Below are positions 1 through 10,909 of a stretch of 64,000 nt of DNA, one piece after another. The position numbers and the translations under genes were made by a program. The DNA lies in NCBI GenBank assembly GCA_037447655.1, contig JBBHKE010002863.1:1-64000 (forward strand). Reading direction: 5' to 3'. A model generated the notes under the pieces. It was not told the origin of the DNA and did not search any database. It saw only the letters and a program-made list of their open reading frames with translations. Each line of letters opens with the position of its first letter. The stretch's first letter is position 1. The DNA is from Zygnema cylindricum (Eukaryota > Streptophyta > Zygnematophyceae > Zygnematales > Zygnemataceae).

Positions 1-600
1 ACTACGGGATATGTAAAATATATTTTTGTTTACATGTACGGAATAGTATGGACGAAAATTCATTAACGATTTTTACTATTTTTTCAAATCGACCTCTCCA
101 GTTTCTACGCATTGTACGCGCGTTCGAAACGTGCGTAGAATACGTTTTAAACAACTATACTGTACTTCAATGCGTTTGTTACGTATAATTCGTCGCAATT
201 AAATAGTTCGCATTAAACGCCTCAAAAGTCAAAACAAGACAAGGGCAAGTTCATTGAACCTGTTCCATGACAGAGTACTTTTTGTCGTATCTTAAATTCC
301 GAAACCAAAGCTGACTTGTAAATACTACGACTTTAGCGGTGTGCTGTTACAAATATTCGACCAATGATACGTGTCCCTGTCACATGTAGGCGCCAGCACT
401 TCAAAGGACAGAGACAGTTTTACCCAATAGGTTACGTTCGTAACGCTGAGGAACTAAACGACAAATTTCGACTAGTTACGGCGGGTGCACATGCATCACA
501 CATTAGAAAGCACAACCGTGCATCGCTATTAGCGTTAAATATATTTTTAGCCTCATAAAACATATTTTCTCTGTACACATTTGTCCGATTTTCAGGCAAC
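1..600. other. No gene seen; dispersed inverted repeat
   Basis: No supportable gene is visible; the short open frames here match nothing I know. Bases about 56-165 reappear in reverse complement at about 38260-38376, including the shared string attaacgatttttactatt and the flanking fragment ctctccagtttcta. This is an old dispersed repeat of unknown class. Confidence 0.6.
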
Positions 601-602
601 TA

Positions 603-819
603 CACCGCGCATTGTTATGAGTGTCAACAACTCTAATTTGGGTTATTAAAATCTTGATTTTTTTCCGCAATTAGTATAAATGATTTTCGAAATTAAATTA
701 GCAACTCTAATTAAGGACGTGGACCATAGTTTACCACGTTTCTCGCACTAAATTAGAATCAATAACACTACTTTTTTTTTAAGCTATTTAAACTTTGACA
801 CTAATAACGATTCGCGGTG
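603..819. mobile_element. TA-flanked MITE, short type
   Basis: A 217-bp element with inverted ends (CACCGCGCATTG at the left, CGATTCGCGGTG at the right) lies between two TA dinucleotides (601-602 and 820-821). It has no coding capacity. Parts of its interior (a block like gacgtggaccatagtt, and taaattag runs) recur at 32295-32409 and 37806-37946, so it is a dispersed family. TA duplication plus short inverted repeats is the Tc1/mariner or Stowaway pattern; the superfamily is inferred. Confidence 0.75.
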
Positions 820-859
820 TAGTAAATCAATGCCCTTTACACGGGCATGGACCGATTTG

Positions 860-1972
860 TAGTGTTGTGTATCAGTAAAAAACTTATCGCTATAACACCA
901 ATACCGATAGTTATCGGTTGTCGAACGGTCAGAGGTACCGATATATCGGTCCGAGACCAACAAATTCCATATCGGCGATAACTTAAAAAATATATAGTAC
1001 GTGTACTATAGTACTAAATAATATACTGTATTACAGCATTTATATTATATAGCGTGGCATGCCACGTATAGCAATCTGTTCCGTATCTATTTAAAAGATA
1101 ATTATTACGGACAGCGCGGTACGTAAACGTATACAAATTTAAAATAAAATTGTATAGTTCTAAAACTATACTACCAAAACGAAAAAACTAAAATACACTG
1201 TAAAATTCGAGAATCAAACTTTTTAAAAGAGAAAATGAACATACGAACAGAGCAGAATGAACCGTCGAAATGCAATTCATACAGATTTTAACTTTTTTAC
1301 GAAAACGACGTAGTATTCGTCTTTTTCATACTTTTCGTAAAATTCGTGTAAATTTCGCTGTGCGGCTATGTATAAAAACGTACGAAAAAGTTAATCTAAG
1401 AAAATCCTAAAAAATCTTAAAAAGTACGGAAATTTATCAGAAATGTACGAAATTGAATGAAAGTGTGCCCTAAAAAACCTACAGTACATAATGTCTACAG
1501 CAGCCGTACTGAAATAGAAAGGAACTTACGGCAATGTACCTTGGAAACCTTAAAAATCCCGTAAAATAACCCTAAATTGTACGAAGATAGACTGACACTC
1601 TACGTAATTGTATAAATATTGTACGGGTATAAATTAAGGTACGCATTTTATTTACTTTTCATCTTTGTTTGGTGCGTACCGTACTTAGCATTTGTTAGTT
1701 TATACCGTGCTTAATATGCGCACGGGACATCTATGGACTGAAAACCTGTCAGTTTGCCGGCGTTTACAACCACCATATTTATCTATACTGTCCGAACATA
1801 AATCGTCGATAGTTATCGATATCGGTGTTATCGCCGATAAATAACGATGAATATCGGTTGTTTATCGGCGATAACACCGATAACGATATATCGTACCAAT
1901 ACATCGATTCTCGGGTACCGGAAAAAAGGTACATATCGATTATCGGCAAATTCTTACGGATACACAACACTA
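860..1972. mobile_element. hAT-like non-autonomous transposon, copy 1
   Basis: The ends are inverted repeats starting TAGTGTTGTGTAT, with dense subterminal copies of TATCGGT/ACCGATA in both orientations. The 8-bp flanks CCGATTTG (852-859 and 1973-1980) are identical, the target duplication length of hAT elements. No transposase is encoded. The small open frames over the right end are translations of the subterminal repeats. Relatives lie at 40315-50777 (split by another element) and 58092-59023. Confidence 0.85.
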
Positions 1973-2515
1973 CCGATTTGCATGTTATCTTTTTTGTTTT
2001 TGCCTTAAATAACAAAATGTATCACCATCGTACGTTTAAGTTTTTAATGATTAATTTAATAGAATCGTTTATGTTTACACAATCTCTTTACATTTTTCCC
2101 TGTTTACATCAACCATAGGGTGATTTGATTTGTAACATAAATGCATTTTTAACAATTTCACATTGCAAGATTGCCCCAATAATAGTGTGTTTTTTTTTTC
2201 AGATATATAAACCTATGTCGCCTACTTTTGAACATATAAAACCTACTTGTGAATAAACCAAAGGAAAATATGTCCACCATTCATGTCTCAAAAGACGTTA
2301 AAGGGGAAGAGGCTTAAGATACTTGTACATCTAACTACAATAAAGCTAATTGTGTTTTTTTACCTTCTTTTTTGCATGTTTTCATATTTTGTTTCACGTC
2401 GTATTATATGATTGTTATTTCAAGGTGCTTTTCATAAAAAAAAGTGTACAACCATCGTATCTTTACGTGTTCACTGTTTGATTTTCATTTTTGTGTTTTA
2501 TCCCAACGTTTTCTA
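1973..2515. other. AT-rich intergenic DNA
   Basis: I see no gene, RNA or recognisable repeat between the hAT-like element and the next LTR, apart from the right-hand 8-bp duplication at 1973-1980. Confidence 0.5.
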
Positions 2516-3517
2516 TGTAATTGTGTGACCTCCATTGGTATACAGAATGTCCAACTTATGTGAAGCCTCTAGGATAGTATATGCACTTTTGACTTTGACA
2601 ATGAATAATTCCCACCCTGGGACGCAAAAACTCTAACCGACTACACCCTTGTGTAGCCTGGACTCCCTTGAGTCCGCTTCAAAAAGAATCACTGAAATTG
2701 CTCACCCGAGCATAAAGTTATAGCTGACAAAAGTTGGTCCATTAATACAAGTGCATTCTGGAAGAGAGGTTGGAAAACCAAAAAATATTCTACGTCCTAA
2801 GCTACCTCTCTATGCCTACTACTAAGGTACTTCGATCAATCATAAGACTGTAAAGTACAAGAAGGTATACGTACCGCTGTACTTCTTGTACGGCCATAGT
2901 ACGGCATGGTCGTTAAGCTGACGAGTGTCAGTTCCGGAGCCGTAGTTGCTCCTCCCGTGATATCCGCTATCCATCCATATGTTTCCACGTGTCATCCACC
3001 GACATCTGGTCCACAAACCGCCAAACGGCTAATTCGGCATTCCGGCTCCACTGTGAGCCATTCGATCAGATCTGGACATTTGATTTTGTCCGTCGAAATT
3101 AAATGTTAAGTCGTATATTTCGTGCGGTCCCGATTTTGTGCGGACTGGTATGTTTCCATGCATTAATCGTCCCTAATTAGTTAAATGAAATGTTCGGCCC
3201 AGTATATCTTTAAATAAATATCGCGCCACATGCATGTATCGATTTCTTCAAGACTTACCGGATAAGGCGCAAAGTTGGTCCGTACGGTGATCATCCAGAG
3301 GTCACTGTTTCAAGTCTCATAAGGGGCGGTTATAATTTCCAGAAAAATCTGTACTGAATGATCTGCCTGTCTCCTTTAGTTGCAGCAGGCAGCCATGGCA
3401 GCCATTGCTGTCTGAGGACCGCAGCCATTGCTGTTTGCAGGTCCTCAGTGACTACGACAAGTATGAGGGCTGCAGTAAGTCCAAAAGAAAGACTACAAAA
3501 TACCTCTCTTTTCAACA
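2516..3517 (-). mobile_element. Copia-type LTR, family E (minus)
   Basis: Read on the minus strand this LTR starts TGTTGAAAAGAGAGG and ends CACACAATTACA. It matches the solo LTR at 56992-57959 in opposite orientation over its whole length. The bases just right of it (ctcctccc) read GGGAGGAG on the minus strand and would suit a polypurine tract, so it may be the 3' LTR of an element whose body is gone. The 5-bp flanks do not match. It contains the palindrome ggactcccttgagtcc (2660-2675) and an antisense tRNA-like block near 3250-3320. Confidence 0.75.
3250..3320 (+). other. Antisense tRNA-like block in LTR E
   Basis: On the strand opposite to the LTR, gacttaccggataaggc (3252-3268) resembles a tRNA D-arm/A box, and tgtttcaagtctc (3306-3318) is a weak T-arm/B box at tRNA-like spacing. 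No proper acceptor stem pairs, so this is not a functional tRNA gene. The same arrangement occurs in LTR families B, B' and F. Confidence 0.45.
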
Positions 3518-3994
3518 CTCCTCCCATCTTCTCCGGTGTCAAATAATGTTGCGCCATGTGGCACCGCGTGACGCTATCCCAAAGGCCGCCGAAAGCTTAT
3601 TGCTGGAGGCGGCTATAATGGTGGCCGTCCGATTAGTTGTATTTATACGGCTTCGATTCGCTTCCATGCATCAATTGATTAATGCGCGTTTTCGTTAGTC
3701 TATTGCAAATTAGTCCTTTGAATCAATAGCTAAATTTGCGTGAAACGTTCCACGTGTATCGTTTTGATAGTGACTCAATGGATAAGACGTTGGTCTATTT
3801 AGTAGTCTTCAGACCCCGGTTCAAATCCGGCCAGCGGCAGTATTTTGCTAAAACTAGTAAAATACTTTCTAATTCATTCTGCCTCCTTCTAAATGATGCG
3901 GCAACCATGGCGTGCTTTTGGTCCTCTCTTTCTCTCTCTTTACATTCTAACTAATATATAGAAGTGAACTATTAGTCACCTCTTTTCAACACTC
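3518..3994 (-). mobile_element. Truncated Copia-type LTR, family F
   Basis: This resembles the second half of 23100-23738: the shared order is a taataatg-ttgcgcc block, a ggccgcc block, a tRNA-like block and a terminal cctcttttcaaca. Read on the minus strand it starts with TGTTGAAAAG. It abuts LTR E at an internal point, so this is a patchwork of broken LTR ends. Bases 3995-4039 look like another LTR tip ending tttcaaca. Confidence 0.6.
3768..3838 (+). other. Antisense tRNA-like block in LTR F
   Basis: This is the best tRNA-like block of the window. An A-box-like tgactcaatgg (3771-3781) is followed, at normal spacing, by a near-consensus B box ggttcaaatcc (3818-3828). A 7-bp acceptor stem is not obvious, so I call it tRNA-like rather than a tRNA gene. 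It lies antisense to the LTR. Confidence 0.5.
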
Positions 3995-4086
3995 TATTTA
4001 TTTTTCCAATACAGACCTAGAAAACACATAAATTTCAACACATGTTTTAGATCATAGAGGGACTTCAACAATTTATAGACAAGATT

Positions 4087-5852
4087 TTATTTCCTTTTTT
4101 TTGCATACATCTCTGGCTGCTTCCTATAAATTACTTCCTTTAAATCACCATGCAAGAGAGCCGTTTTAACGTCCATCTGATGCATTTCCATATTCTCTAT
4201 TGTAGCAAGATATAACAAAACTCTAACACTAGGAAAGCGAATCACAAGAAAGAAGGTCTCTTCATAATTAATTCTCTCCTTCTGGCTAAATCCTTTAGCG
4301 ACCTGTCTAGCTTTATATCTCTCAATTGTATTATCATGATTCAATTTTAATTTGAAGACCCACTTACAACTGATAGCTTTCCAGTTTGGTGGGAGCTCCA
4401 CAAGCTCCCAAGGTTGGGCTTCCATAATTGACTTTATTTTGTCATTTGCAGCTGAGAATCCAATGTTTCTTTTTAGGAACAGAAAAAGCTTCTTGAATAG
4501 TAAGCGGCTCCTTTGTGCTTGCAGAAAAAAAATTCTCCACTCGGTCGCCTCGAAGGCGGCTACTTTGCCTTCTTCTCTCGGAAAATTTGACGTAAGAACT
4601 GTTGGTCCTCAGTCTCTTGTTGAGGGCGTGGATTGGTAGGATCAGTCAACCCAAAGGCATTTGGAAGAGAAGTAGAGGAAGTAGAAGAACATGGAGTAAA
4701 TGGTACCTACTCAAGAAAGATATACTGTTGTATTTTCTCATTCCTTTCACCCGCATCCATACTAAAAACATCCACAGATTGACTCTCTTCTTTAGTTTGA
4801 ATATTACTGGCTGTCTAAAGGCATCCTCTTCGAGGATTATACACTCTATAACCTGCAGATTCTTCATCATAGCCTAGAAAGACACCATGTACAAATTTTG
4901 GACTTATCTTCGAATTAGGAAGATTATTCTAGATAAAACAGTTGCTACCAAAGACTCTAAAAAGACCAACATTTGACTTTCTGCCTGTCGACACTTCATA
5001 CGGTATCTTACCCCTAACTGCACGAGTTTCCATTCTATTTCTAATATAAGAAGCACAATGAAAAGCTTCCCTCCAAAACTTTGGATCCAAACCTTTATGA
5101 GATATCATAGGGCCAGCACATTCAGTCAAAGTCCAATTAAGACTTTTGTCAACACCATTTTGTTCCGGTGCGTACGGAGCAGTAAATTCATGAGAGATGC
5201 CATTATATTTCAAAAAATCAGCAAAGGCATGGGATACATACTCTCCACCATTATCCGTCCGCAAAGCAAGAATAGATTTGTCGTGAAGTTTCTCCGCCTA
5301 GATTTTGTAGTGCTTAAAGTAAGTGAAGACTTCTCTCTTCTCCTTCATGAAGTATATGCAACTATACCAGGAGTAGTCGTTTGTAAAGGTGACAAAATAG
5401 CGGCTCCCACCAAGAGAGGGAACTTTGGAAGGGCTGAAGACATCAGAGTGAATAATACCAAGGAGATCTGTGGCTTGGTGATTAGAAACTTGTGGTAGGG
5501 GAAGCTTGTGAAGCTTTCTGAAAGCACAACCATCAAAAACATGAGACTCTTGTTGACTATTTCTAACTCCCTCTATCATATCATGCTTTATCATTTTAGT
5601 AAGTCTCTCATGATGCCCATGACCAAGCCTTTTATGCCACAAAACATTATCACAAAGGACATTGGAGTAAACAAAATCAATTTTATTAGCCAGGTCCATG
5701 GAGTAGAAAATTTTTGAGCCTCTGGTGCCTACTAGATTTTCTCTTCCATCATTACTCACAATTTTTTTTTTGCCATTTTTCTTGAGAATCTCAAATCCCT
5801 TGCTTTCAACCACAAACGTAGATTTTTTTTTTTCTAAAACTTTGGAATACAC
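4087..5852 (-). pseudogene. Copia integrase and reverse transcriptase remnants (A')
   Basis: Three broken minus-strand frames are parts of a Ty1/Copia polyprotein. Frame 5298-5852 holds the GAG-pre-integrase region ([14 protein letters not shown]) and the start of the integrase core (IHSDVF). Frame 4929-5264 continues with [17 protein letters not shown] and PEQNGV. Frame 4087-4425 is the RT N-terminus ([32 protein letters not shown]). Several stops and shifts separate them. The RT catalytic YVDD and RNase H are missing, so the copy is dead. The order matches the more complete paralog at 44170-46068. Confidence 0.8.
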
Positions 5853-6070
5853 AAGACATCATACAAAGTTCTCTTAACAGCATTTCCATCTATCACACAA
5901 TCCATATATATATTTGCTTTGGCATTTGATTCAACGGCATAGCCACAAGCATAAAAGATCTAACGTAAAGGAAAAGAAGACATCTCATTAAACAAGACTT
6001 GTTCCAGCACATTTGTGAAGAGCTTCCGGAATCCATTATCCATCCGAGGTCCTTTTCTCCTTCTTTAACA

Positions 6071-6573
6071 TGGTAACAAAGTTTGGAACTTAGTAGTTAG
6101 CAACTAAGCTGCTATCATTGCGATGTCAGAGCAGCGCAGCTGCGATTCCAGACCAGCGCAACATAGCAGTATAGCAACTTAGCAGCATAACTACTTAGTG
6201 GCATAGAAGCATAGCAGCGCAGTTGAGCAACAGAGCTTAGTAGTATACCAACGTCGCGGAATGTAGAAAGAATGGTATTTTTCTATAAGATATTTTGGGG
6301 AGTTGTCTCGGTTGACCGTGAAGGTCCACGTGTATAGTTCTACAGTACTAGGTTGACTAACAGGTAGCTAGTTTAAATAGTCAGGTAGGCTTAGAGGATA
6401 GGAGACTCTTTGAGTAGACCTTCGCAGCAGCGCAAAACTTGTACTCTCTTCCAAGTAATAAAGCGCAACTTTGTCTGTTAGTGCTGTGTCCTCTTATTGT
6501 TGCTACAAGGGAATCCTTGGTGTTTTGCGCTGTGCATTGTGGCGTGCTCTGGTGCGCTATTACCCCTTTAACA
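6071..6573 (+). repeat. 5' LTR of the Gypsy element
   Basis: This matches 18820-19310 over its length, including blocks such as cttagtagttag, many agcagcgcag/tagcaactt repeats, ggttgaccgtgaaggtccac and the end gcgctattacccctt. The right end (…taaca, 6573) is clear. The left end is uncertain by several bases because the bases between the target duplication and tggtaaca have no match in the 3' copy. Confidence 0.75.
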
Positions 6574-6574
6574 C

Positions 6575-6587
6575 TGGTATCGGAGCC
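6575..6587 (+). promoter_or_regulatory. Primer-binding site, 3' end of tRNA-iMet
   Basis: TGGTATCGGAGCC lies one base after the 5' LTR. It differs by one base from the common plant LTR-element site TGGTATCAGAGC, which pairs with the 3' end of initiator tRNA-Met. The Gypsy element thus uses the usual priming mode, unlike the Copia elements here. Confidence 0.8.
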
Positions 6588-6608
6588 TTTTTCCTATGAC
6601 TCAACAGC

Positions 6609-7394
6609 ATGGACGAACACGGCTTATCCACTACAAAAATGTTAGCGCAAGTTCACTGGGAGTTGGAAAGCGTCAGATTACAGAATGCGCAGTTGAGTAA
6701 CACCGTTGCAACCTTGGAGTCTCGTCTTGGGGAGCGTCCTCATGGAGGCTTAGAGAGAGACTTTAGGAGACCGAAATTGAGACTATCCGACGAGTTTAAC
6801 CCTGCAAGGCACAAGAACCTTGACACATGGCTATTCTACGTTGCAAACTATCTCGAGAATTTTCCTAGCTTATCGGATCGTGAGAAGATTCCCTATGCGG
6901 GTGGTCTTCTTAAAGGGGCAGCGAGGGCATGGTGGAGAACATTGGTGGAGAATGATAAGATACCGACCTTTTCGGCTCTCTTCATTCAACTCCTCGGTGA
7001 TGCTTAGCAGCCCGTCAACACGGTGAAGGCAGCAAGAGATAAGATCGCAGTGTTGAAGCAAAGAACCTCAGTGTTGGAGTTTACGCAGCGGTTCTTGGAG
7101 TGCAAAGTTCAAATACCTACGATGACGGAGGATGAAACCGTGAATCGCTACGTGAAGGGGCTTAAATCATCTATTCGTAGGGATGTGGAACAATGGCTTG
7201 CTCGAGAAAGCACGACACCTAGTCTCTCGGCAATCATTCAGTTTGCGGAGCAGACCGATTCGGTCGACTTCAACCTTCGGAAACCTTATCATTACGGGTC
7301 GAGCAGCGGCGGAGGAAGAAGACGAGACGATGGTCCAACCCCCATGGAGCTCGGAGCAATTGATGAGGATAAGGAAGTGGTCAACGTCCTGTAG
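6609..7394 (+). pseudogene. Gypsy gag, one in-frame stop
   Basis: One reading frame runs across both parts, split by TAG at 7005-7007. The first part starts MDEHGL after the primer site and holds a short coiled-coil-like stretch (VRLQNAQLSNTVATLESRL) and the retrotransposon gag core (LDTWLFYVANYL, LLKGAARAWW). The second part (from 7023) continues the core (VLEFTQRFLECKVQIP). Downstream near 7470-7530, in another frame, is a CCHC knuckle (CFQCGSPYHMAREC). The product would have been a capsid/nucleocapsid precursor. The stop and the shift before the knuckle make it non-functional as read. Confidence 0.8.
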
Positions 7395-7553
7395 AGAAAG
7401 AAGAAACCTACCAAGACCCAGACCAATGACTTATCCCTTGAGGAGCTCCATTAGAGGAGGCAAAATGGCCTATGCTTCCAGTGCGGTTCCCCATATCATA
7501 TGGCTCGAGAATGTCCAAAACGGAAAGGTCCCAAAAATTGAAAACTTAACGTT

Positions 7554-8267
7554 ATGAGGTTAGCCGGAGAAAGAGGAGACCTTTTGATTTTTCGGGGTCA
7601 AATCAGAGTGAACGCTACTAACTTCATGGTGGACTCCGGAGCATCAGGGAACTTCATCAACGAGGCGACGTTGAAAAGGTTGAAACTTCCTCTCGTATTG
7701 CTAAAGGATTCTCAGTCGGTACAATTAGCCGATGGAAGTTCCTTATTGATTACCCATCGTACTCCGAGGTTACGCGTCGGAATTGGGAAATTCTGATGGT
7801 ATGACATGTTTCATGTATTACCTCTTGGGGACCATGAAGTAATCCTAGGGAAACAGTGGTTGCTAAAATGGAATCCGACGATCGTTTGGCGAAGTGGCGA
7901 TATGAGAGTGAAGAAAGGTGAAGAGGAGTTTGAGGTAAAAGCGAGAGCGGCTCGTAAAGGAGCGGAAGAGGGACGCCTACTTTCAGCCTTATTGCTTAAG
8001 AGGGCACTCAAGAAAGGGGAATCAATTGGTATGGCGGTCGTTCAGTCAATAGAGGAGGCGAAGGAGGAGATCCCAGAAGAATGGAAGAGGAACGACCCCG
8101 ACTTCGACTCAAAAGAAAGTGACGACACTGAAAAGACTTCCGACGAGGCCCCGGAAGTCGTGACAAAAAATCTCGAGGAGTACGTAAATGTATTTCCCCC
8201 GAAGCTCCCCGAAGGATTACCTCCGAAGCGCGAAGTAGACTATAAGAACTTCTCGAGGAGTACGCAG
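7554..8267 (+). pseudogene. Gypsy aspartic protease and linker
   Basis: Frame 7554-7796 holds the retropepsin motif VDSGASGNFI, with the flap-side region LADGSSLL. Frame 7806-8279 continues with VILGKQWLLKWNPTIVW, the usual end of a Gypsy protease, then an acidic linker and YVNVFPPKLPEGLPPKR, the conserved lead-in to RT. A short break (TGA around 7795) separates the two frames. The lead-in occurs again after the nested Copia element, at 14705. Confidence 0.8.
8171..8267 (+). repeat. 80-bp tandem duplication before the Copia insertion
   Basis: The string tctcgaggagtacg begins at 8171 and again at 8251. The second copy resumes after the Copia element at 14701 (cgcagatgtatttccccc). The duplication, not a multiple of three, therefore predates the Copia insertion and already broke the Gypsy pol frame. 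Confidence 0.7.
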
Positions 8268-9303
8268 TGTAGAAACTAATGGTATCATTAGTATTTTCTA
8301 GGTCTGAAAAGAAATATAGAAGTCGAGGCAGTCTATCTCTAACTTCGCTCTCCAACTCTCAAACTTGTCGCAGTCACTGAGAAATTGGAGAGGAAGCTAG
8401 AGCCATGGCTACCTTGGCTATCCTGAGGTTTACGGGAATTTTATATTAGGGTTTATTTATTTATTTAAAAGGTATGTGCCGGCGGCAGGATTTGATCCTT
8501 GTACCTGCCGGCCGGCAGACAGGAAATAGCCGGTAGCCTTAGCCGTTAAGTCTAGCGGTAGTGTTACGTAGTATATAGTTTGATATTTATTTAAATATGT
8601 ATACGTGCGATAAACCATTTAACTGAAATGAATTACGGGATACATAGATCCAGTAATATATAATGTACGACTTACGGTACGGACATAAATCAGTACCGCG
8701 CATTTGTTTCGTAAATGAAACAAATACCGCGCATGTATTTATTACGGCTACGATTAAATCCGAATTTAATCGGACGGCCGGGATTAGCGCCGAGATCGCG
8801 GAGGAAGATTTCGGCGGTTTGTGGCCATCGCCACATCGGATGACGCGTGGCGAAATTCCGTTGGATTGTGGAATCTCCGGAGATTATGGCACCGAATCCG
8901 GATTTGACATGTGTCGACATTTTGGCCATGTCGTACAATGTCCGTACATAAAGTACACCGGCAGCTGTACTTTTGCGTACGGAACTCAATTCTGATTGGT
9001 TCCGTACATCAGTAGATAGAGTATGTGAGAGAGATAAAACTTAGAAAAATTAGAAGATAGAACCCCCTCTCCCAGAGAGCTTCTGTACAAAAGGTACACT
9101 TTGACCCTCCATAACTTACTCCTCATGGGAGCAAATTCAGAGATTCTTTTTGCTACCGTTGCCTTTACAGGGGTGGAGGTGGTTAGGGTTTTTGTCTTCC
9201 AGGGTGGCAGTTATTTTTGCTGGAACACAAAGGGGTCAGGATTATCCTAGAGGCTTCTTGGAAGCTGTCTACTCTGAGGACTTATGGAGATCTCACAGTT
9301 TCA
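8268..9303 (+). repeat. 5' LTR of Copia B
   Basis: It starts tgtagaaactaatgg, soon followed by tattttctaggtctg, and ends ctcacagtttca. It holds an antisense tRNA-like block (8488-8554) and, just before its end, an in-frame ATG (9284) for gag. Compared with the 3' copy it has lost most of the conserved gactcaggggagtc hairpin. Confidence 0.9.
8488..8554 (-). other. Antisense tRNA-like block in LTR B
   Basis: On the minus strand TAGACTTAACGG (8554-8543) fits a D-arm/A box and GGATCAAATCC (8498-8488) a T-arm/B box. The GC-rich palindromic stretch between them would act as a long variable arm. An equivalent block is at 13873-13939 in the 3' LTR. No matching acceptor stem is evident. Confidence 0.5.
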
Positions 9304-10225
9304 GGTTATGAGCCCACCCTCTAGGGTACCAATCTTTAATGGAACTGGCTTCATAAACTAGGAAAGTATGATGATAGGAGCTCTATGCGAAAAAAGGTTT
9401 TGGGGGATAGTGAGTGGACGGTTGGGGCGTCCATCAAGTCTTGGAATTCCTCCTGGGTTTGGAGGAACCAGATTCACCAGGAAAGAGGACCCACCTTCAG
9501 CGGAGGAAACAAAAGAAGGAGAGGTGGTGGACAAAGGAAAGGAGGAGGAGACGACCACACCAATAGCAACTGGTTCGACATTCATGTCACCTATTCCGAG
9601 GAATGAGGAGAATGATACTGAAACCTGGGACTTCAACAATATGGTGGCAAAGCACTTCATCCTACGCCATCTCACTCAAGGACTTGCATGTCCTCATTTG
9701 CAGGTAGAAAGAGCATCCGATCTTTGGATGGCTCTCATAGAGATGTACCGAAGTGGTACGATTCAGCAACAACAGTTGGCTGATCAGAAAGTTAAGGAGT
9801 ATGTATACAAAGGGGGAAATATGTTGGATTTTTGCAATGAGCTTGCTACACTCTTCATGGAGCTACAGAGTGCGGGAAAAGATCTTAGTGAAAAAGAAAA
9901 GTTTAACTGTTTACTGATGAAGTTACCTGATGAGTTCGTGAACATAGTTTATCGTGTGCAGGACTTGCCTGACTCAAGGTGGATATGGAACTCAGTGGTA
10001 GGGATGATTCTCGTTCAAGAGGATACAATTGAGATCCGAAGGGGAGGAAAGAGTGGCCAAGCCTTGGCAATAGCGACTGATTGGAGGAACAGGGATTCGA
10101 GAAAACCGGCCGGAAACTATAGGGGAAAGGAGCAAAAAAAACGACCGATGAGTTCGAACCAAGGGCTCCCAAAGGACTATGTCACTTTTGTAAGAAACCG
10201 AGCACTATATGGCAGAGTGCACTAA
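9284..10225 (+). pseudogene. Copia B gag, started in the LTR
   Basis: An ATG at 9284, inside the 5' LTR, opens a frame that reads across the primer site (…QFQVMSPPSRVPIFNG) and meets one TAG at 9359, where related gags have Trp (inferred). The same frame then stays open from 9362 to 10225 and holds the Copia gag core (FILRHLTQGLA, LMKLPDEFVNIVYRV). The CCHC knuckle expected near 10170-10210 is garbled by a shift (LCHFCKK is visible in another frame). It is the capsid precursor of element B, disabled by the stop and the shift. Confidence 0.75.
9304..9315 (+). promoter_or_regulatory. Half-tRNA-iMet primer-binding site, Copia B
   Basis: GGTTATGAGCCC follows the LTR with no gap. It is complementary, with one mismatch relative to GGTTATGGGCCC, to the anticodon arm of initiator tRNA-Met (from memory GGGCCCATAACC). 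Drosophila copia and yeast Ty5 are primed by a 5' half of this tRNA. The site lies inside the gag reading frame and encodes V-M-S-P. Confidence 0.75.
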
Positions 10226-10775
10226 GCTAACCGAGCTTCGGTTAAAGGAGGGGCAGACCGGTGGTACCCCGAGAGGAAAGAAAAAGGCCCTTGTCACACA
10301 GGTACTTGAGGCTGAATCCGAGGACGAGGACGATGAGCTCCTATTGGATGAGGAGTTGGAGGCAAAAAATGAGGTCGAAATTCCACGAAGGCAGAAATGT
10401 GCTTACGGTGGATTGAAAGGTGAAGCAGGCTGGATTGTAGATTCAGGTTCTTCCATGCACATGTGTAAGGATAGACACCTGTTTACTAAGATAAGAAAGA
10501 TTCCCACCGTAGAGATAGAGTACGGGGATGGGAGGATAGTCACCACTACTCTTGTAGGATCGGTAGATCTAAAAGTGTTAGTAGAAGGAAAGACATCCAT
10601 ATTAACATTCTCCGATGTATTGTTTATTCCGGAGCTGAACAAAAATCTTATCTCTACATCAGTATTAGATGATAAGGGTTTTTTACTAGCACTAGAAAAG
10701 GAGTCTTTACTGCTAGTTTTGAGGATGATGTCTATTTCATTGGTGAGAAAGGTAGCCATGGGATGTTTAGTCTGA
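10209..10775 (+). pseudogene. Copia B protease region
   Basis: After an acidic linker the frame holds the aspartic protease signature WIVDSGSSMHMC, where DSG is the catalytic triplet, and the conserved FSDVLFIPELNKNLIS region leading towards integrase. Near 10700 the frame slips: the continuation (DVYFIGEKGSHGMFSL) lies in another frame. The start shown is not a true start, because the region would be made as part of a gag-pol polyprotein. Confidence 0.75.
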
Positions 10776-10909
10776 CCTTAAGTAATGAAAAGAAGAAACT
10801 TTATTATTCTGGTGTTCATGATATTATAATGTGGCATAAGAGGCTTTGGCATGTGAATCTAGATAAGTTAAGAGAGATGAAAAAGATGGGAGTGGTGGAA
10901 GGGATTTAG

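Noticed and set aside
1825-2118. Open frames over the hAT-like right end, and similar at 58876-59184, as transposase
   Set aside because: They translate the subterminal TATCGGT repeats; no dimerisation or catalytic motif of hAT transposases is visible.
2516-3517. A second solo LTR with target duplication
   Set aside because: Flanking 5-mers ttcta and ctcct do not match; a GGGAGGAG tract beside it suggests a truncated element instead.
3765-3838. A genuine tRNA gene
   Set aside because: A and B boxes are good, but no 7-bp acceptor stem pairs and the sequence sits inside an LTR with diverged relatives elsewhere.
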